Below are positions 18,508 through 26,406 of a stretch of 62,300 nt of DNA, one piece after another. The translations under genes were made by a program, and so were the position numbers. The notes under the pieces were generated by a model that saw nothing but the letters and a program-made list of their open reading frames with translations, made no database searches and was not told where the DNA came from. Position 1 is the stretch's first letter. The number at the start of each line of letters is the position of its first letter. The DNA is from Deltaproteobacteria bacterium (lineage in GTDB: Bacteria > Desulfobacterota > Syntrophorhabdia > Syntrophorhabdales > JANXAF01), in assembly GCA_026417175.1 (NCBI GenBank), contig JAOADT010000012.1, positions 1 through 62,300 of the forward strand, written 5' to 3'.

Positions 18508-18756
18508 TCACGGAAAAATTTTTATTTCCTCCAATATTTGAATGGAACAGGGTTTATCAACTAGCTGTCCTCTTCCTAGCCTTACCAAGAGTGTATCTGG
18601 GTACTTATCAGGATCTTTAGATATCCTAAATCGTGCATATATACCTTTGTACTTCATTCTGCCGGGAGTTAGATCCCTTATAATCCCAGTTATCTCCTCA
18701 TCTTCCGTAAGTTCCTCAAAATTTTTGCTTATGAACGTATCAAAGACTTTTCTCAT
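18508..18756 (-). CDS. Small subunit resembling phenylphosphate carboxylase gamma
   Basis: An 82-residue soluble protein of about 9.5 kDa. It has mixed charge, with the central segment GIIRDLTPGRMKYKGIYAR and the C-terminal LLVRLGRGQLVDKP. Size and position between UbiD genes match the ~10 kDa gamma subunit of Thauera phenylphosphate carboxylase. That comparison is from memory of the gene cluster, not from an alignment. An earlier in-frame ATG at 18783 exists inside UbiD-B, but GAGGAGG before ATG 18756 is the stronger start. Confidence 0.65.
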   Translation of the reverse strand: MRKVFDTFISKNFEELTEDEEITGIIRDLTPGRMKYKGIYARFRISKDPDKYPDTLLVRLGRGQLVDKPCSIQILEEIKIFP

Positions 18757-18766
18757 TTTTTCCTCC

Positions 18767-20212
18767 TCATTCTTTAAAACCATACTCCTTCCAATTTTTT
18801 AATACCTTCTCTTGGACTTCCCTAGGATATACTTCCCTGAAGCTAACCATCGTGGGTACCAATGCTTTTGGCCAATCGAGTGGGAAGGTACAGTCAAGAA
18901 TAACCTTTGGTGCTTTCTGAGAAAAACGTTCCTCGGGACTTGCAAAAGGATTTAAAGGTGTACCTGCTCCGAAGGGCATTAGTATAGTACCCCGTACAGG
19001 GTGCCACTTTGTGCAAATCGCGTGGATTACCTCTTCAACGTTGTAAATATCGGTTTTATCATCCACTACTACGACTATATGAAACCATGCTGCAGCTTTA
19101 CTACCCAAAACTAGTGAGGCAACTTGTTGAGCTATCCCAGTATATGCTGGTTTGACACCAATGACAAGCAAATGGTGAGTCGACTCTGGCCACATATAAA
19201 CGCCAGTTATAGGTAACCCTTGACTTTTTAAAAGTAGCTCCATATCCATGGCGAGAGTGAAAGATCTGAGCAGCTGTCCTTCATCTACAGGAACTCCCAT
19301 GTTAGAGACGGTCATAATTGCATTCTTCCTCATTGTTATGCACTTTACCCTATATACATTTCTTTTGTCTCTCGGGCTAGTTCTATAACCTGTGTATTCT
19401 CCAAAAGGTGCCTCTTCCAGTCTCACATGAGGAAGAACTTCACCTTCGATAATAATCTCTGCCGTTGCTGGAACGTAAAGGTCACAGGTTTCACATTTAA
19501 CGAGTTTTACAGGCTCACCCATTAATTGTCCAGCGAATTCTGCCTCTGGCAATGGGGTAGGTGCAAGACTCGCAAGGGCAGATATGGGATCAGGTCCAAT
19601 CACAGTGGCGAATGGCATAGGTTTCCCTTTTTGCTCATACTTTCCATAGAAAATCCTTCCCATGTCAGAAAAGGGTAGTATAGGGCCCACCATTGTCTTT
19701 TCATCGAAAATCATCTGTCTATACATTCCCCAGTTGACAAAGCCGCTTTCCTCATCTTTTGCCACAACAAAGTGCCAAGTTCCAATGTATCTTCCCCCAT
19801 CTCCATCATGTACCATCGGTGCAGGAAGATCAAAGAGATTTACTTGATCTCCGTCTATTATAACTTCTTTGCAACGCGCATCATTTTTAGGAATGATTTC
19901 TGGTTTAAATACCGCACTCTGTGTTCTTTTTCTCCATTCCTCGACAATACCAGAAACTGGGGTGTCAGGAGGAAGGCCAAGTACTATTGCCAATCTTCTC
20001 CAGGTTGCAATTGGGGCTCCAAATGCGCCAAAACCAGGGTAATCTTTTATCTTATGAAAATAAGGGGCTGGACCTTTTTTTTCACATGTTCTCCGAACTA
20101 TTGCCCCTAATTCTAAGTCCCAATCGACCTCAATTGATACATCAACCAGATCTCCTGTCTTTCTCAAAGCCTCAATATAATCCCTATTGTCGATGAAATA
20201 TCTGTAAGCCAT
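18767..20212 (-). CDS. UbiD-family carboxylase subunit, UbiD-B
   Basis: A 481-residue UbiD-family protein (~54 kDa). The prenyl-FMN-site Arg lies in FVNWGMYRQMIFDE (~158-171). The catalytic Glu pair is in LEEAPFGEYTGYR (~273-285). MTVSNMGVPVDEGQ and VVVVDDKTDIYNVEEVIH are further family segments. It is probably the alpha or beta subunit of a phenylphosphate-type carboxylase that adds CO2 para to a phenolic oxygen. A GGGGG site precedes ATG 20212. It is paired with UbiD-A around two HAD genes, as expected for a heteromeric complex. Confidence 0.9.
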   Translation of the reverse strand: MAYRYFIDNRDYIEALRKTGDLVDVSIEVDWDLELGAIVRRTCEKKGPAPYFHKIKDYPGFGAFGAPIATWRRLAIVLGLPPDTPVSGIVEEWRKRTQSAVFKPEIIPKNDARCKEVIIDGDQVNLFDLPAPMVHDGDGGRYIGTWHFVVAKDEESGFVNWGMYRQMIFDEKTMVGPILPFSDMGRIFYGKYEQKGKPMPFATVIGPDPISALASLAPTPLPEAEFAGQLMGEPVKLVKCETCDLYVPATAEIIIEGEVLPHVRLEEAPFGEYTGYRTSPRDKRNVYRVKCITMRKNAIMTVSNMGVPVDEGQLLRSFTLAMDMELLLKSQGLPITGVYMWPESTHHLLVIGVKPAYTGIAQQVASLVLGSKAAAWFHIVVVVDDKTDIYNVEEVIHAICTKWHPVRGTILMPFGAGTPLNPFASPEERFSQKAPKVILDCTFPLDWPKALVPTMVSFREVYPREVQEKVLKNWKEYGFKE

Positions 20213-20236
20213 AAAACCCCCTTTTCTTTTTTTAAA

Positions 20237-20791
20237 TTACAAAGTAAAACGGCTTAAAATTTCACCCCATTTGCCCTGTGCCCTTAATATAAATTCGGCA
20301 ACCTCTCGAACCACACCCTGACCCCCCTTTGCCTCCGTGACGAAATCGGCTATTTCTCTGGCTTCTTTGGAGGCATCCTGGGGCGCAACAGAAAATCCAG
20401 CACGTCTCATCATCCCTAAATCGATCATTTCATCTCCTATGTAACACATCTCCTCATCCCTAAACCCGTATTTTTGTTGCATTTCGGTAGTCAGGGCCAT
20501 TTTTTGCGAGCTTCCCCATAAGAATTCTTCCGGTACCCCATATATCTTTGATACAGCTTGGTCCGCTCGTGATATTTTGCTTGTTAAAAACGCAGTGCGT
20601 AGTCCTGCTTCATGTAGCAACTTAAAGCCTATCCTATCTCTTAAAGAGAATTTTTCGGACTTTATTCCGTCTGGCGTGTAACAGAGAGTGTTGTCTGTTA
20701 AAACGCCGTGGATATCAATGACCAAAAATGTAATCTTTTTTGCCTTTTCATAAGTATTCTCTTTAACTTTAGCACTTGCTTTTATTTTCAT
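20237..20791 (-). CDS. KdsC-like HAD protein HAD-2 (phenylphosphate carboxylase delta-like)
   Basis: A 184-residue C0-type HAD protein. Motif I reads VIDIHGVLTDN, so the nucleophilic Asp (26) is kept but the usual second Asp (28) is His. Motif II Thr is in AFLTSKIS, motif III Lys in SSQKMALT, and motif IV CYIGDEMIDLGMM is intact. Thauera phenylphosphate carboxylase has an 18-kDa HAD subunit needed for phenylphosphate turnover, and this is the best local candidate. AAGGAGG before ATG 20791 decides the start over an upstream Met inside HAD-1. Confidence 0.85.
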   Translation of the reverse strand: MKIKASAKVKENTYEKAKKITFLVIDIHGVLTDNTLCYTPDGIKSEKFSLRDRIGFKLLHEAGLRTAFLTSKISRADQAVSKIYGVPEEFLWGSSQKMALTTEMQQKYGFRDEEMCYIGDEMIDLGMMRRAGFSVAPQDASKEAREIADFVTEAKGGQGVVREVAEFILRAQGKWGEILSRFTL

Positions 20792-20802
20792 ATGTTCCTC
20801 CT

Positions 20803-21366
20803 TCACTTGTAGCCCATCTTTGTGACTTTTTCTACCCATTCATCCCATAGACCTTTTGATCTTAATACGAACTCACATACTTCTCTCATAGCACCTCTCC
20901 CTCCGGGAGAAGAAGTAACGTAAACTGCCAGATCTTTTACCTCGTCTGCCGCATCGGAGGTGGCTACAGGAAACCCGACCTTTTTCATAAATGGTATGTC
21001 CATGATTTCGTAACCTAAATATCCTACTTCTTGATCTTCCACACCGAATCCCTTTTTAATTTCCTCAAACTTTGCCATTTTTTCTAAAGGTGTAACTTTG
21101 TAATAGTATTTGTCCAGTTTTAACTCTTTCGCCCTATGTAGTCCTTCCTCGTCTATGGATGTGCTGTCTAAAAAGACGGGAATTATACCGTTCGCTGAAA
21201 GGGACAAATCTCCAAATCCGTCCATGTGCCAGAATTCGTATCTTCTTTGGCCTTCTTGATCGCAGTATACCGAATCAGTGGTAAGAACTCCGTGGATATC
21301 GTGCACAAATATTTTTATTTTTTTTGCTCTTTCCTGAGCTTCTTTTAAGTTTTTTTCTTCCTTCAT
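20803..21366 (-). CDS. KdsC-like HAD protein HAD-1, degenerate active site
   Basis: A 187-residue paralogue of HAD-2, immediately upstream in the operon. Motif I is FVHDIHGVLTTD: Asp23 is kept and the second Asp is His25. Motif IV reads GYLGYEIMDIPFM, so the first magnesium-binding Asp is Tyr. The C-terminal GGRGAMREVCEFVLRSKGLW is typical of KdsC-like proteins. It could be a structural partner of HAD-2, a regulatory subunit, or an enzyme with changed chemistry. A GGGGAGG site precedes ATG 21366. Confidence 0.83.
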   Translation of the reverse strand: MKEEKNLKEAQERAKKIKIFVHDIHGVLTTDSVYCDQEGQRRYEFWHMDGFGDLSLSANGIIPVFLDSTSIDEEGLHRAKELKLDKYYYKVTPLEKMAKFEEIKKGFGVEDQEVGYLGYEIMDIPFMKKVGFPVATSDAADEVKDLAVYVTSSPGGRGAMREVCEFVLRSKGLWDEWVEKVTKMGYK

Positions 21367-21377
21367 ACTAACCTCCC

Positions 21378-22805
21378 CTAAATATCACCGAGGCCAAGTT
21401 CTTGCCAGCGAGCTCGTATATTTTTTACCACCTCTTCATTAAGCTTCACCTCAACTGGCTTCTGTGCCCACTCATAAGGAATTGTGGCATTTATGAGAAT
21501 TCTGGGTGTTATAAACTTGTTATCTTCCGGTCCTAAAGAGGGATCAAGCGGTGTAGATCTTCCCCTCTGTATTATCTGTGTTCCTCTAAGAGGATTATAA
21601 CGGACACCAAGGGCCCACCAGACCCGATCAAGATCATCGGCTTGGATGTCGTCATCAACTACCACAACACCTTTTACTCCGTACATCCCGGTATTCGAAG
21701 CGATCACTGCATGGGCTACCTGTTCTGCATGACCGGGGTACATCTGCCTTATAGATAAAATGACCCAAAACCTTCCTGCAGCCTCAGGGAGAGTGTAAAC
21801 GGACTGGATACCCGGAATTTTCATGCTCTCTAGCTCAGTCCATAAAGCGGCATTTCTAGCAAATGCATACAACATATGCTGGTCCCCCACTGGTCTTCCA
21901 ACAGTGGTGGCAACTAAAATAGGATTGTTTCGATGATATATACGCTTTATCTCGATTACTGGTTTAGGAAGTGGTTTGAAAAGTTCCTCGGTGTAGTAAC
22001 CCGTGTATTCTCCAAAGGGACCCTCTTCCTTTAGAATAGAGGGATCTATCTCTCCTTCAATTGCAATCTCCGCATCAGAAGGAAAAGGAAGTCCAGTTAA
22101 TTCACCTCTGACAAGATTTAAGGGCTCACCCCTAAGAGTACTTACTGCATCGTATGCACTTTTTATACCTGGAAGTGTAGCTGCACTTGCTATCATGAGT
22201 AAAGGGTCTCCTCCCATTACAACACACACAGGCATTTTCTTTTTTGCTTTTGCATACCTTTGGAGTATTCTATCTGTAGTTTTTCCTTTTAGGATCTGAA
22301 CTCCGAGATGTTTTTCATCGTGTACTCCCATTCGGAAAGTACCGAGGTTTACCCGGCCACTTTCAGGATCCTGACTGACCATATAGATAGCGGTTCCAAA
22401 GTACCTGTGACCATCCTGCTCATAGTATCTAGGTACTGGAAAGCTAAGGATGCTGGCTTTGTCTCCATCTATGACATTTTCAAAAATCGGTCCGCTTCGC
22501 GTTTCTTTTGATTCAACAAGGCTCTTCGATTCGGTTAAGGTTTTCATCCATTCTCTTGTGAGTTCCACAAGGGAGGAGGTGCCTGATTTTCCCATTATGT
22601 CGGAAAGTCTCCGGGCGGTGGCATAAACACCCGTTATTACCGGACTTGAATATTCTTTTATATTTTCGAAAAGTAAAGCCGGACCGTCCTTTTCTTCCAC
22701 GAGTTTTGCTATGTGTGAAAGTTCAAGATTCCAGTCAACTTGAGCTTTAACTCTTTTTAGTTGGCCTTCATTTTCCCATTTTGCTATAAAGTATCTTAGA
22801 TCCAT
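21378..22805 (-). CDS. UbiD-family carboxylase subunit, UbiD-A
   Basis: A 475-residue UbiD-family protein and first gene of the carboxylase operon. The prenyl-FMN-site Arg is in VNLGTFRMGVHDEKH and the catalytic Glu pair in KEEGPFGEYTGYY. VATTVGRPVGDQHMLYAF and KGVVVVDDDIQADDLDRVWW are later family segments. It is likely the partner of UbiD-B. Start 22805 (MDLRYFIAKW) has an AAAGGGGGGAC site; an upstream Met at 22832 lies on the -10 box and is less likely. A TTGACA/GATAAT promoter and a LysR-type site lie upstream. Confidence 0.9.
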   Translation of the reverse strand: MDLRYFIAKWENEGQLKRVKAQVDWNLELSHIAKLVEEKDGPALLFENIKEYSSPVITGVYATARRLSDIMGKSGTSSLVELTREWMKTLTESKSLVESKETRSGPIFENVIDGDKASILSFPVPRYYEQDGHRYFGTAIYMVSQDPESGRVNLGTFRMGVHDEKHLGVQILKGKTTDRILQRYAKAKKKMPVCVVMGGDPLLMIASAATLPGIKSAYDAVSTLRGEPLNLVRGELTGLPFPSDAEIAIEGEIDPSILKEEGPFGEYTGYYTEELFKPLPKPVIEIKRIYHRNNPILVATTVGRPVGDQHMLYAFARNAALWTELESMKIPGIQSVYTLPEAAGRFWVILSIRQMYPGHAEQVAHAVIASNTGMYGVKGVVVVDDDIQADDLDRVWWALGVRYNPLRGTQIIQRGRSTPLDPSLGPEDNKFITPRILINATIPYEWAQKPVEVKLNEEVVKNIRARWQELGLGDI

Positions 22806-22831
22806 TATGTCCCCCCTTTGTTTTTGATTCA

Positions 22832-22860
22832 ATTATCAGCGGAAAAATATGGGTTGTCAA
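22832..22860 (-). promoter_or_regulatory. Carboxylase operon promoter
   Basis: On the minus strand, TTGACA (22860-22855) and GATAAT (22837-22832) are separated by 17 bp. The expected transcription start is near 22825, 20 nt before the UbiD-A start. The LysR-type dyad at 22881-22895 is centred at about -63 from it. Confidence 0.75.
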
Positions 22861-22863
22861 TTC

Positions 22864-22895
22864 AGTTATCCTTATGATATATAAGTAAAGCTTAT
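22864..22895. promoter_or_regulatory. LysR-type binding site A (carboxylase operon / lysR)
   Basis: The dyad ATAAG-N5-CTTAT at 22881-22895 fits the T-N11-A rule. AGTTATCCT at 22864-22872 (AGGATAACT on the minus strand) lies 8 nt away. The dyad overlaps the lysR start codon (22894), consistent with autorepression. A closely matching composite site is present at 23806-23831. Confidence 0.75.
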
Positions 22896-23799
22896 GCATT
22901 CTTATTCGCTTAACTCGCTAATAGTTTTTTACACTGTCGCTAAACTTGGAAGTTTTTCAAAAGCCGCTGAGACCCTTTTTATGACTCAGCCCGGAGTTTC
23001 AAACCATATAAAGCAACTGGAAGCACAAGTGGGTAGAAGACTAATCCTACGGGGGAAGAATGGGATTCACCTCACTGGAGAAGGTAAAATCGTTTTTAAA
23101 TACGCTGAAAGAATTGAAAGTTGCGCAGAGGAGTTGGATAGATTTATAAAGCATATACGAAAGGAAGAAACCCCGATCCTTAGAATCGCCACAACTACAG
23201 TCTATTCAAAGGTTTTCGTTCCTACGGTTCTTGGGAGTTTTGTGAAGAGTTATCCAAATGTTACCGTGAAATTGGATCTTGCAAACACAGAAGAGATGCT
23301 CGGCAAAGTCTTGAGAGAGGAAGTGGATGTTGCCATAGTGGCAAATCCTAGAAAATCGAAAAGGATCGAAGTTGTTCCCCTTGTGAGAGAAGAATTGGTT
23401 TTAATTACGGACAGAAAACATCCCCTTGCCAAATTGGATACTGTGTCCTTAAAGGAAGTCTCAAAATACCCGCTCATCATGAGAGAGGAGGGTTCCGCAA
23501 CAAGAAGTGTAGTTCTTCAAGCATTTGAATCTATGGGGATTAAACCATCAATAGTATTTGAAGTAAAAAGCACTGAATTCATAAAAGAATGGGTAATTGA
23601 GGGAAGAGGAATCTCTATACTTATAGAAAGAGCGATCTCTGAAGATGAACGGAAGCAAGTAAAAATTATAAAATTAATTGAGCCTTTATATCTTGAGGTC
23701 GCAGTCGTTTTTTTAAAGTCTAACAGAGTTAACCATGCTATTGAAAGATTCGTCAATCACATAGAAGAACTGAAATCCAAATCCCTCGTTTGCTCTTAA
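22894..23799 (+). CDS. LysR-family regulator of the carboxylation regulon
   Basis: A 301-residue LysR-type regulator. Residues ~4-63 form the winged helix-turn-helix (GSFSKAAETLFMTQPGVSNH). The remainder is the two-lobed effector domain (LRIATTTVYSKVF, then VLREEVDVAIVANP). It lies between the divergent carboxylase operon and the co-directional activation operon. The same composite site occurs on both sides of it, so it probably controls both operons and itself in response to an aromatic effector. The start codon has no Shine-Dalgarno and lies near the predicted promoter. Confidence 0.9.
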   Translation: MHSYSLNSLIVFYTVAKLGSFSKAAETLFMTQPGVSNHIKQLEAQVGRRLILRGKNGIHLTGEGKIVFKYAERIESCAEELDRFIKHIRKEETPILRIATTTVYSKVFVPTVLGSFVKSYPNVTVKLDLANTEEMLGKVLREEVDVAIVANPRKSKRIEVVPLVREELVLITDRKHPLAKLDTVSLKEVSKYPLIMREEGSATRSVVLQAFESMGIKPSIVFEVKSTEFIKEWVIEGRGISILIERAISEDERKQVKIIKLIEPLYLEVAVVFLKSNRVNHAIERFVNHIEELKSKSLVCS

Positions 23800-23805
23800 T
23801 ACATA

Positions 23806-23831
23806 ATAAGTTTTCCTTATATAGGATAACT
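23806..23831. promoter_or_regulatory. LysR-type binding site B (activation operon)
   Basis: The dyad ATAAG-TTTTC-CTTAT at 23806-23820 is followed after 2 nt by AGGATAACT at 23823-23831. This is the site A arrangement in the same orientation relative to the operon it precedes. A -10-like GATAAT at 23869-23874 predicts a start near 23881, putting the dyad centre near -68. No good -35 box is seen, as expected for an activator-dependent promoter. Confidence 0.75.
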
Positions 23832-23901
23832 TAATGTGATTTGACCTTTTCATTCTTTTTTCAGAAAAGATAATCTAAAGGGAATTTAAAGGGGGGTCAT
23901 C

Positions 23902-24486
23902 ATGGAACAAAAAAGTTGGGCACACAGTGGCCCGTGGGCGATCCAGTCCGTTGCGGTTTTGACTGCATGTGCTGGATTTGTATTTGCAGGTCTCGTACCT
24001 GAATCGACTGTTCCTCTGGTTATTGGGATTCTCTTTTCGTGTGTTATACCCCAGCTTGTAGGAGGTATCATCCTGTTTAGAAGGGGAGAAGTTCTTTTAG
24101 CGACTATCTGCTGTCTTTTCGGAACGGTAATTACAATGGGTGCAGCATTCACGATGTATACGATGGTTTTTATGGCACCGAAGCCAGGTGCTTTTACCCC
24201 ACAACTACTCGGGGTTTTTTGGTTTGTTCTTTTCATAATAACAGAGGTATTTGCAATTGGTTTCGGTAGGGCAAGCTGGTTTTTACTTTTGGGTATTGCC
24301 GAAGTTGGGGCTTCATTTCTTTTTTTGAGTATCAATGCTTGGACAGGGTCGCAAGTGGCAGGAGCGATAGCAGGTTGGCTACTAATTTTCTTCTCTGCTT
24401 TCTGTATTTACGCTTCCTCAGCCCTTCTTCTTGCAGAACATTTCGAAAGACCCATTTTACCTATGGGAAAGCCAATATTTAAGTAA
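23902..24486 (+). CDS. Six-helix membrane protein, acetate-transporter (GPR1/FUN34/YaaH)-like
   Basis: A 194-residue protein with about six transmembrane helices and short loops. The layout IPQLVGGIILFRRGEVLLATICCLFGT resembles the second and third helices of SatP-type acetate channels, and the last helix ends SALLLAEHFE. The usual NPAPLGL motif near the N-terminus is not obvious; SGPWAIQSVAV is in its place. It may export acetate made from aromatic degradation or admit a weak acid. It is the first gene after LysR site B, with a GGGGGGTC ribosome-binding site. Confidence 0.55.
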   Translation: MEQKSWAHSGPWAIQSVAVLTACAGFVFAGLVPESTVPLVIGILFSCVIPQLVGGIILFRRGEVLLATICCLFGTVITMGAAFTMYTMVFMAPKPGAFTPQLLGVFWFVLFIITEVFAIGFGRASWFLLLGIAEVGASFLFLSINAWTGSQVAGAIAGWLLIFFSAFCIYASSALLLAEHFERPILPMGKPIFK

Positions 24487-24500
24487 AGGAGGGTTATTCC

Positions 24501-26354
24501 ATGATACACACAACAAGATTTCCAGATCCGCATGAGTATCTGAAAGATATACCTGAAGAACTTTCAGGTTGGGAAGATATGTATCCTCCACATTTCCTTT
24601 TTGGGAGGGAGAGGGAAGATTGGGAAAAGAGGCAGTTTTGGTATTTGGACAAGATCCACGCTCCAGATCCTATGCCACCGCTTGATCATATATTCCAGCA
24701 AGCGTGGCAAATATCCCTTTCCCAACATAATACGAGAGTTTTCTGTATACCGCCAGCTCAAGGAGTAGCCCACAGGATAGTTGGGTGCTACCAGTATATA
24801 TGTGCTGTAGAGCCACCTCCTGATGAAGTTATTGCAGAAAAGGCGGAATTTTTTAAAGAAAGGGCGCATTATCCGGTAGAGCACTACGACGAATTGTGGG
24901 ATGACTGGCTAACGAGGTTTAAGGAACTAGGGGAAGAGTTAAGGAACATAAAAGTTCCCGAAATTTTACCCAAGTATCTCTCAAAGGAAGAAGTTTATCC
25001 GAACTACTATAGGGGCTACACGCAAGCTTACGAACTAATAGAAGCATTCGATAGAATGGTAAATCTATTATACAAAGGTTGGCAGTACCACTTTAACCTT
25101 CTTAACCTCTGCTATCTATACTATCTAATGTTCTTTGATCTCGCAAGAAGGCTATTCCCTGGGATAAGTGAAAGTGCCATCGGAAAGATGATTGCAGGCG
25201 TTGAGGCTTACATGTTTAAGCCGGAAGAAGAACTTTGCAGACTCGCAAGAAGGGCTTATGCAGAACCAAGGGTTGCGGAGATTTTAAAAAAGGATAGGCC
25301 TGCGAAGGAAAAAATTGAAGAGCTTAACAAATTTGAAGTAGGCCAGAGATGGCTTGACGCACTGGAAGAATCAATGAATCCTTGGTTTTATGTGAGCTGT
25401 GCCAGCGGATGGTACCATTATGAGGGAAGCTGGATAAATAACTTGGACATACCGTTTGGCTACCTTAAAGGATACCTGGAAAGACTAGATAGGGGTGAAA
25501 CTATAGAGAGATCGCTTTCTGAAATTGCGGAGTCAAGGGAGAAGTTGGTTAATGAATATAAAAAACTTATAAAATCTGACGAAGATAAAGTGAGTTTTGA
25601 AAATGCTTACCGGGACTGTCTAACTTTGTATAGGTTCGCAGAAGGTCATATATTCTGGGTAGAAAATTGGCTACATACGATATGGTTCGACAAGGTAAGA
25701 GAGATTGGGAGGACTCTCGTGAAAGCTGGTGTGTTTAGAAATCAGGATGAGATATTCATGTTCAATAGGTTAGAGATTCCAACCATAATTGAGGATGCAG
25801 TAACAGCATGGGCTCTAGGTCATGGGGTACCTACGCTTAAATGGTCCGAGAAAGCAGAAAAGAGGAGAAGTATTCTTGAAGCAGCGTCAAAGTGGTCACC
25901 TTCGCCTGCCCTTGGTGTTCCGCCTACGGAGGTAGCAGAACCATTTACTGTGATGCTTTGGGGCATAACGACAGAAAAAGTTCAGGAATGGCTAAAAGGC
26001 GTATCGATTAAACCTGAAGATGTAATTGAGATAAAAGGCTTTGCATCATCTAAAGGACAGGCAGAAGGACCGGCTAGGGTGGTAAAAAAGATAGATGAGA
26101 TAGTGACCCTTGAAGAAGGCGAAATACTTGTCTGTCCTTCTACAAACCCTTCCTGGGCACCTGTTTTCACAAAGATAAAGGCAGCTGTTACGGATATTGG
26201 AGGGGTTACATGCCATGCGGCCATAGTTGCAAGAGAATACGGGCTTCCTTCCGTGACCGGGACAGGAATCGCTACGCAGGTAATAAAAACTGGAGATATT
26301 ATAAAAGTGGATGGAGACACAGGACTAGTGACTATTGTTAAAAGGGCCATATAA
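24501..26354 (+). CDS. ppsA: Phenylphosphate synthase-like subunit A (PEP-synthase mobile domain)
   Basis: A 617-residue (~71 kDa) protein. Its C-terminal ~110 residues are the PEP-utilising phosphohistidine domain (ILVCPSTNPSWAPVF, then GGVTCHAAIVAREYGLPS), with catalytic His572. The long N-terminal part is mostly helical and Trp/Tyr-rich, lacking the classic PEP-synthase ATP-grasp. Thauera phenylphosphate synthase protein 1 has about this size, with a phosphorylated His near residue 569. The proposed role is transfer of a phosphoryl group to phenol. AAGGAGGG precedes ATG 24501. The symbol denotes the phenol enzyme, not E. coli PEP synthase. Confidence 0.8.
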   Translation: MIHTTRFPDPHEYLKDIPEELSGWEDMYPPHFLFGREREDWEKRQFWYLDKIHAPDPMPPLDHIFQQAWQISLSQHNTRVFCIPPAQGVAHRIVGCYQYICAVEPPPDEVIAEKAEFFKERAHYPVEHYDELWDDWLTRFKELGEELRNIKVPEILPKYLSKEEVYPNYYRGYTQAYELIEAFDRMVNLLYKGWQYHFNLLNLCYLYYLMFFDLARRLFPGISESAIGKMIAGVEAYMFKPEEELCRLARRAYAEPRVAEILKKDRPAKEKIEELNKFEVGQRWLDALEESMNPWFYVSCASGWYHYEGSWINNLDIPFGYLKGYLERLDRGETIERSLSEIAESREKLVNEYKKLIKSDEDKVSFENAYRDCLTLYRFAEGHIFWVENWLHTIWFDKVREIGRTLVKAGVFRNQDEIFMFNRLEIPTIIEDAVTAWALGHGVPTLKWSEKAEKRRSILEAASKWSPSPALGVPPTEVAEPFTVMLWGITTEKVQEWLKGVSIKPEDVIEIKGFASSKGQAEGPARVVKKIDEIVTLEEGEILVCPSTNPSWAPVFTKIKAAVTDIGGVTCHAAIVAREYGLPSVTGTGIATQVIKTGDIIKVDGDTGLVTIVKRAI

Positions 26355-26365
26355 ATTGGGGATAT

Positions 26366-26388
26366 GGGGGCCTGACAAAAAGGCCCCC
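26366..26388 (+). other. GC-rich intercistronic hairpin between ppsA and ppsB
   Basis: GGGGGCCT (26366-26373) pairs perfectly with AGGCCCCC (26381-26388) around a 7-nt loop. No T-run follows, so it is not a classical terminator. It sits 18 nt before the ppsB start and may set mRNA stability or translation. Confidence 0.7.
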
Positions 26389-26406
26389 AGAAAATGGGGG
26401 GTCAAA

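Noticed and set aside
17157-22805. UbiD/UbiX genes as ubiquinone biosynthesis
   Set aside because: Three UbiDs with two HAD proteins, a small subunit, a LysR regulator and phenylphosphate synthase-like partners fit aromatic carboxylation, and no other quinone genes are near.
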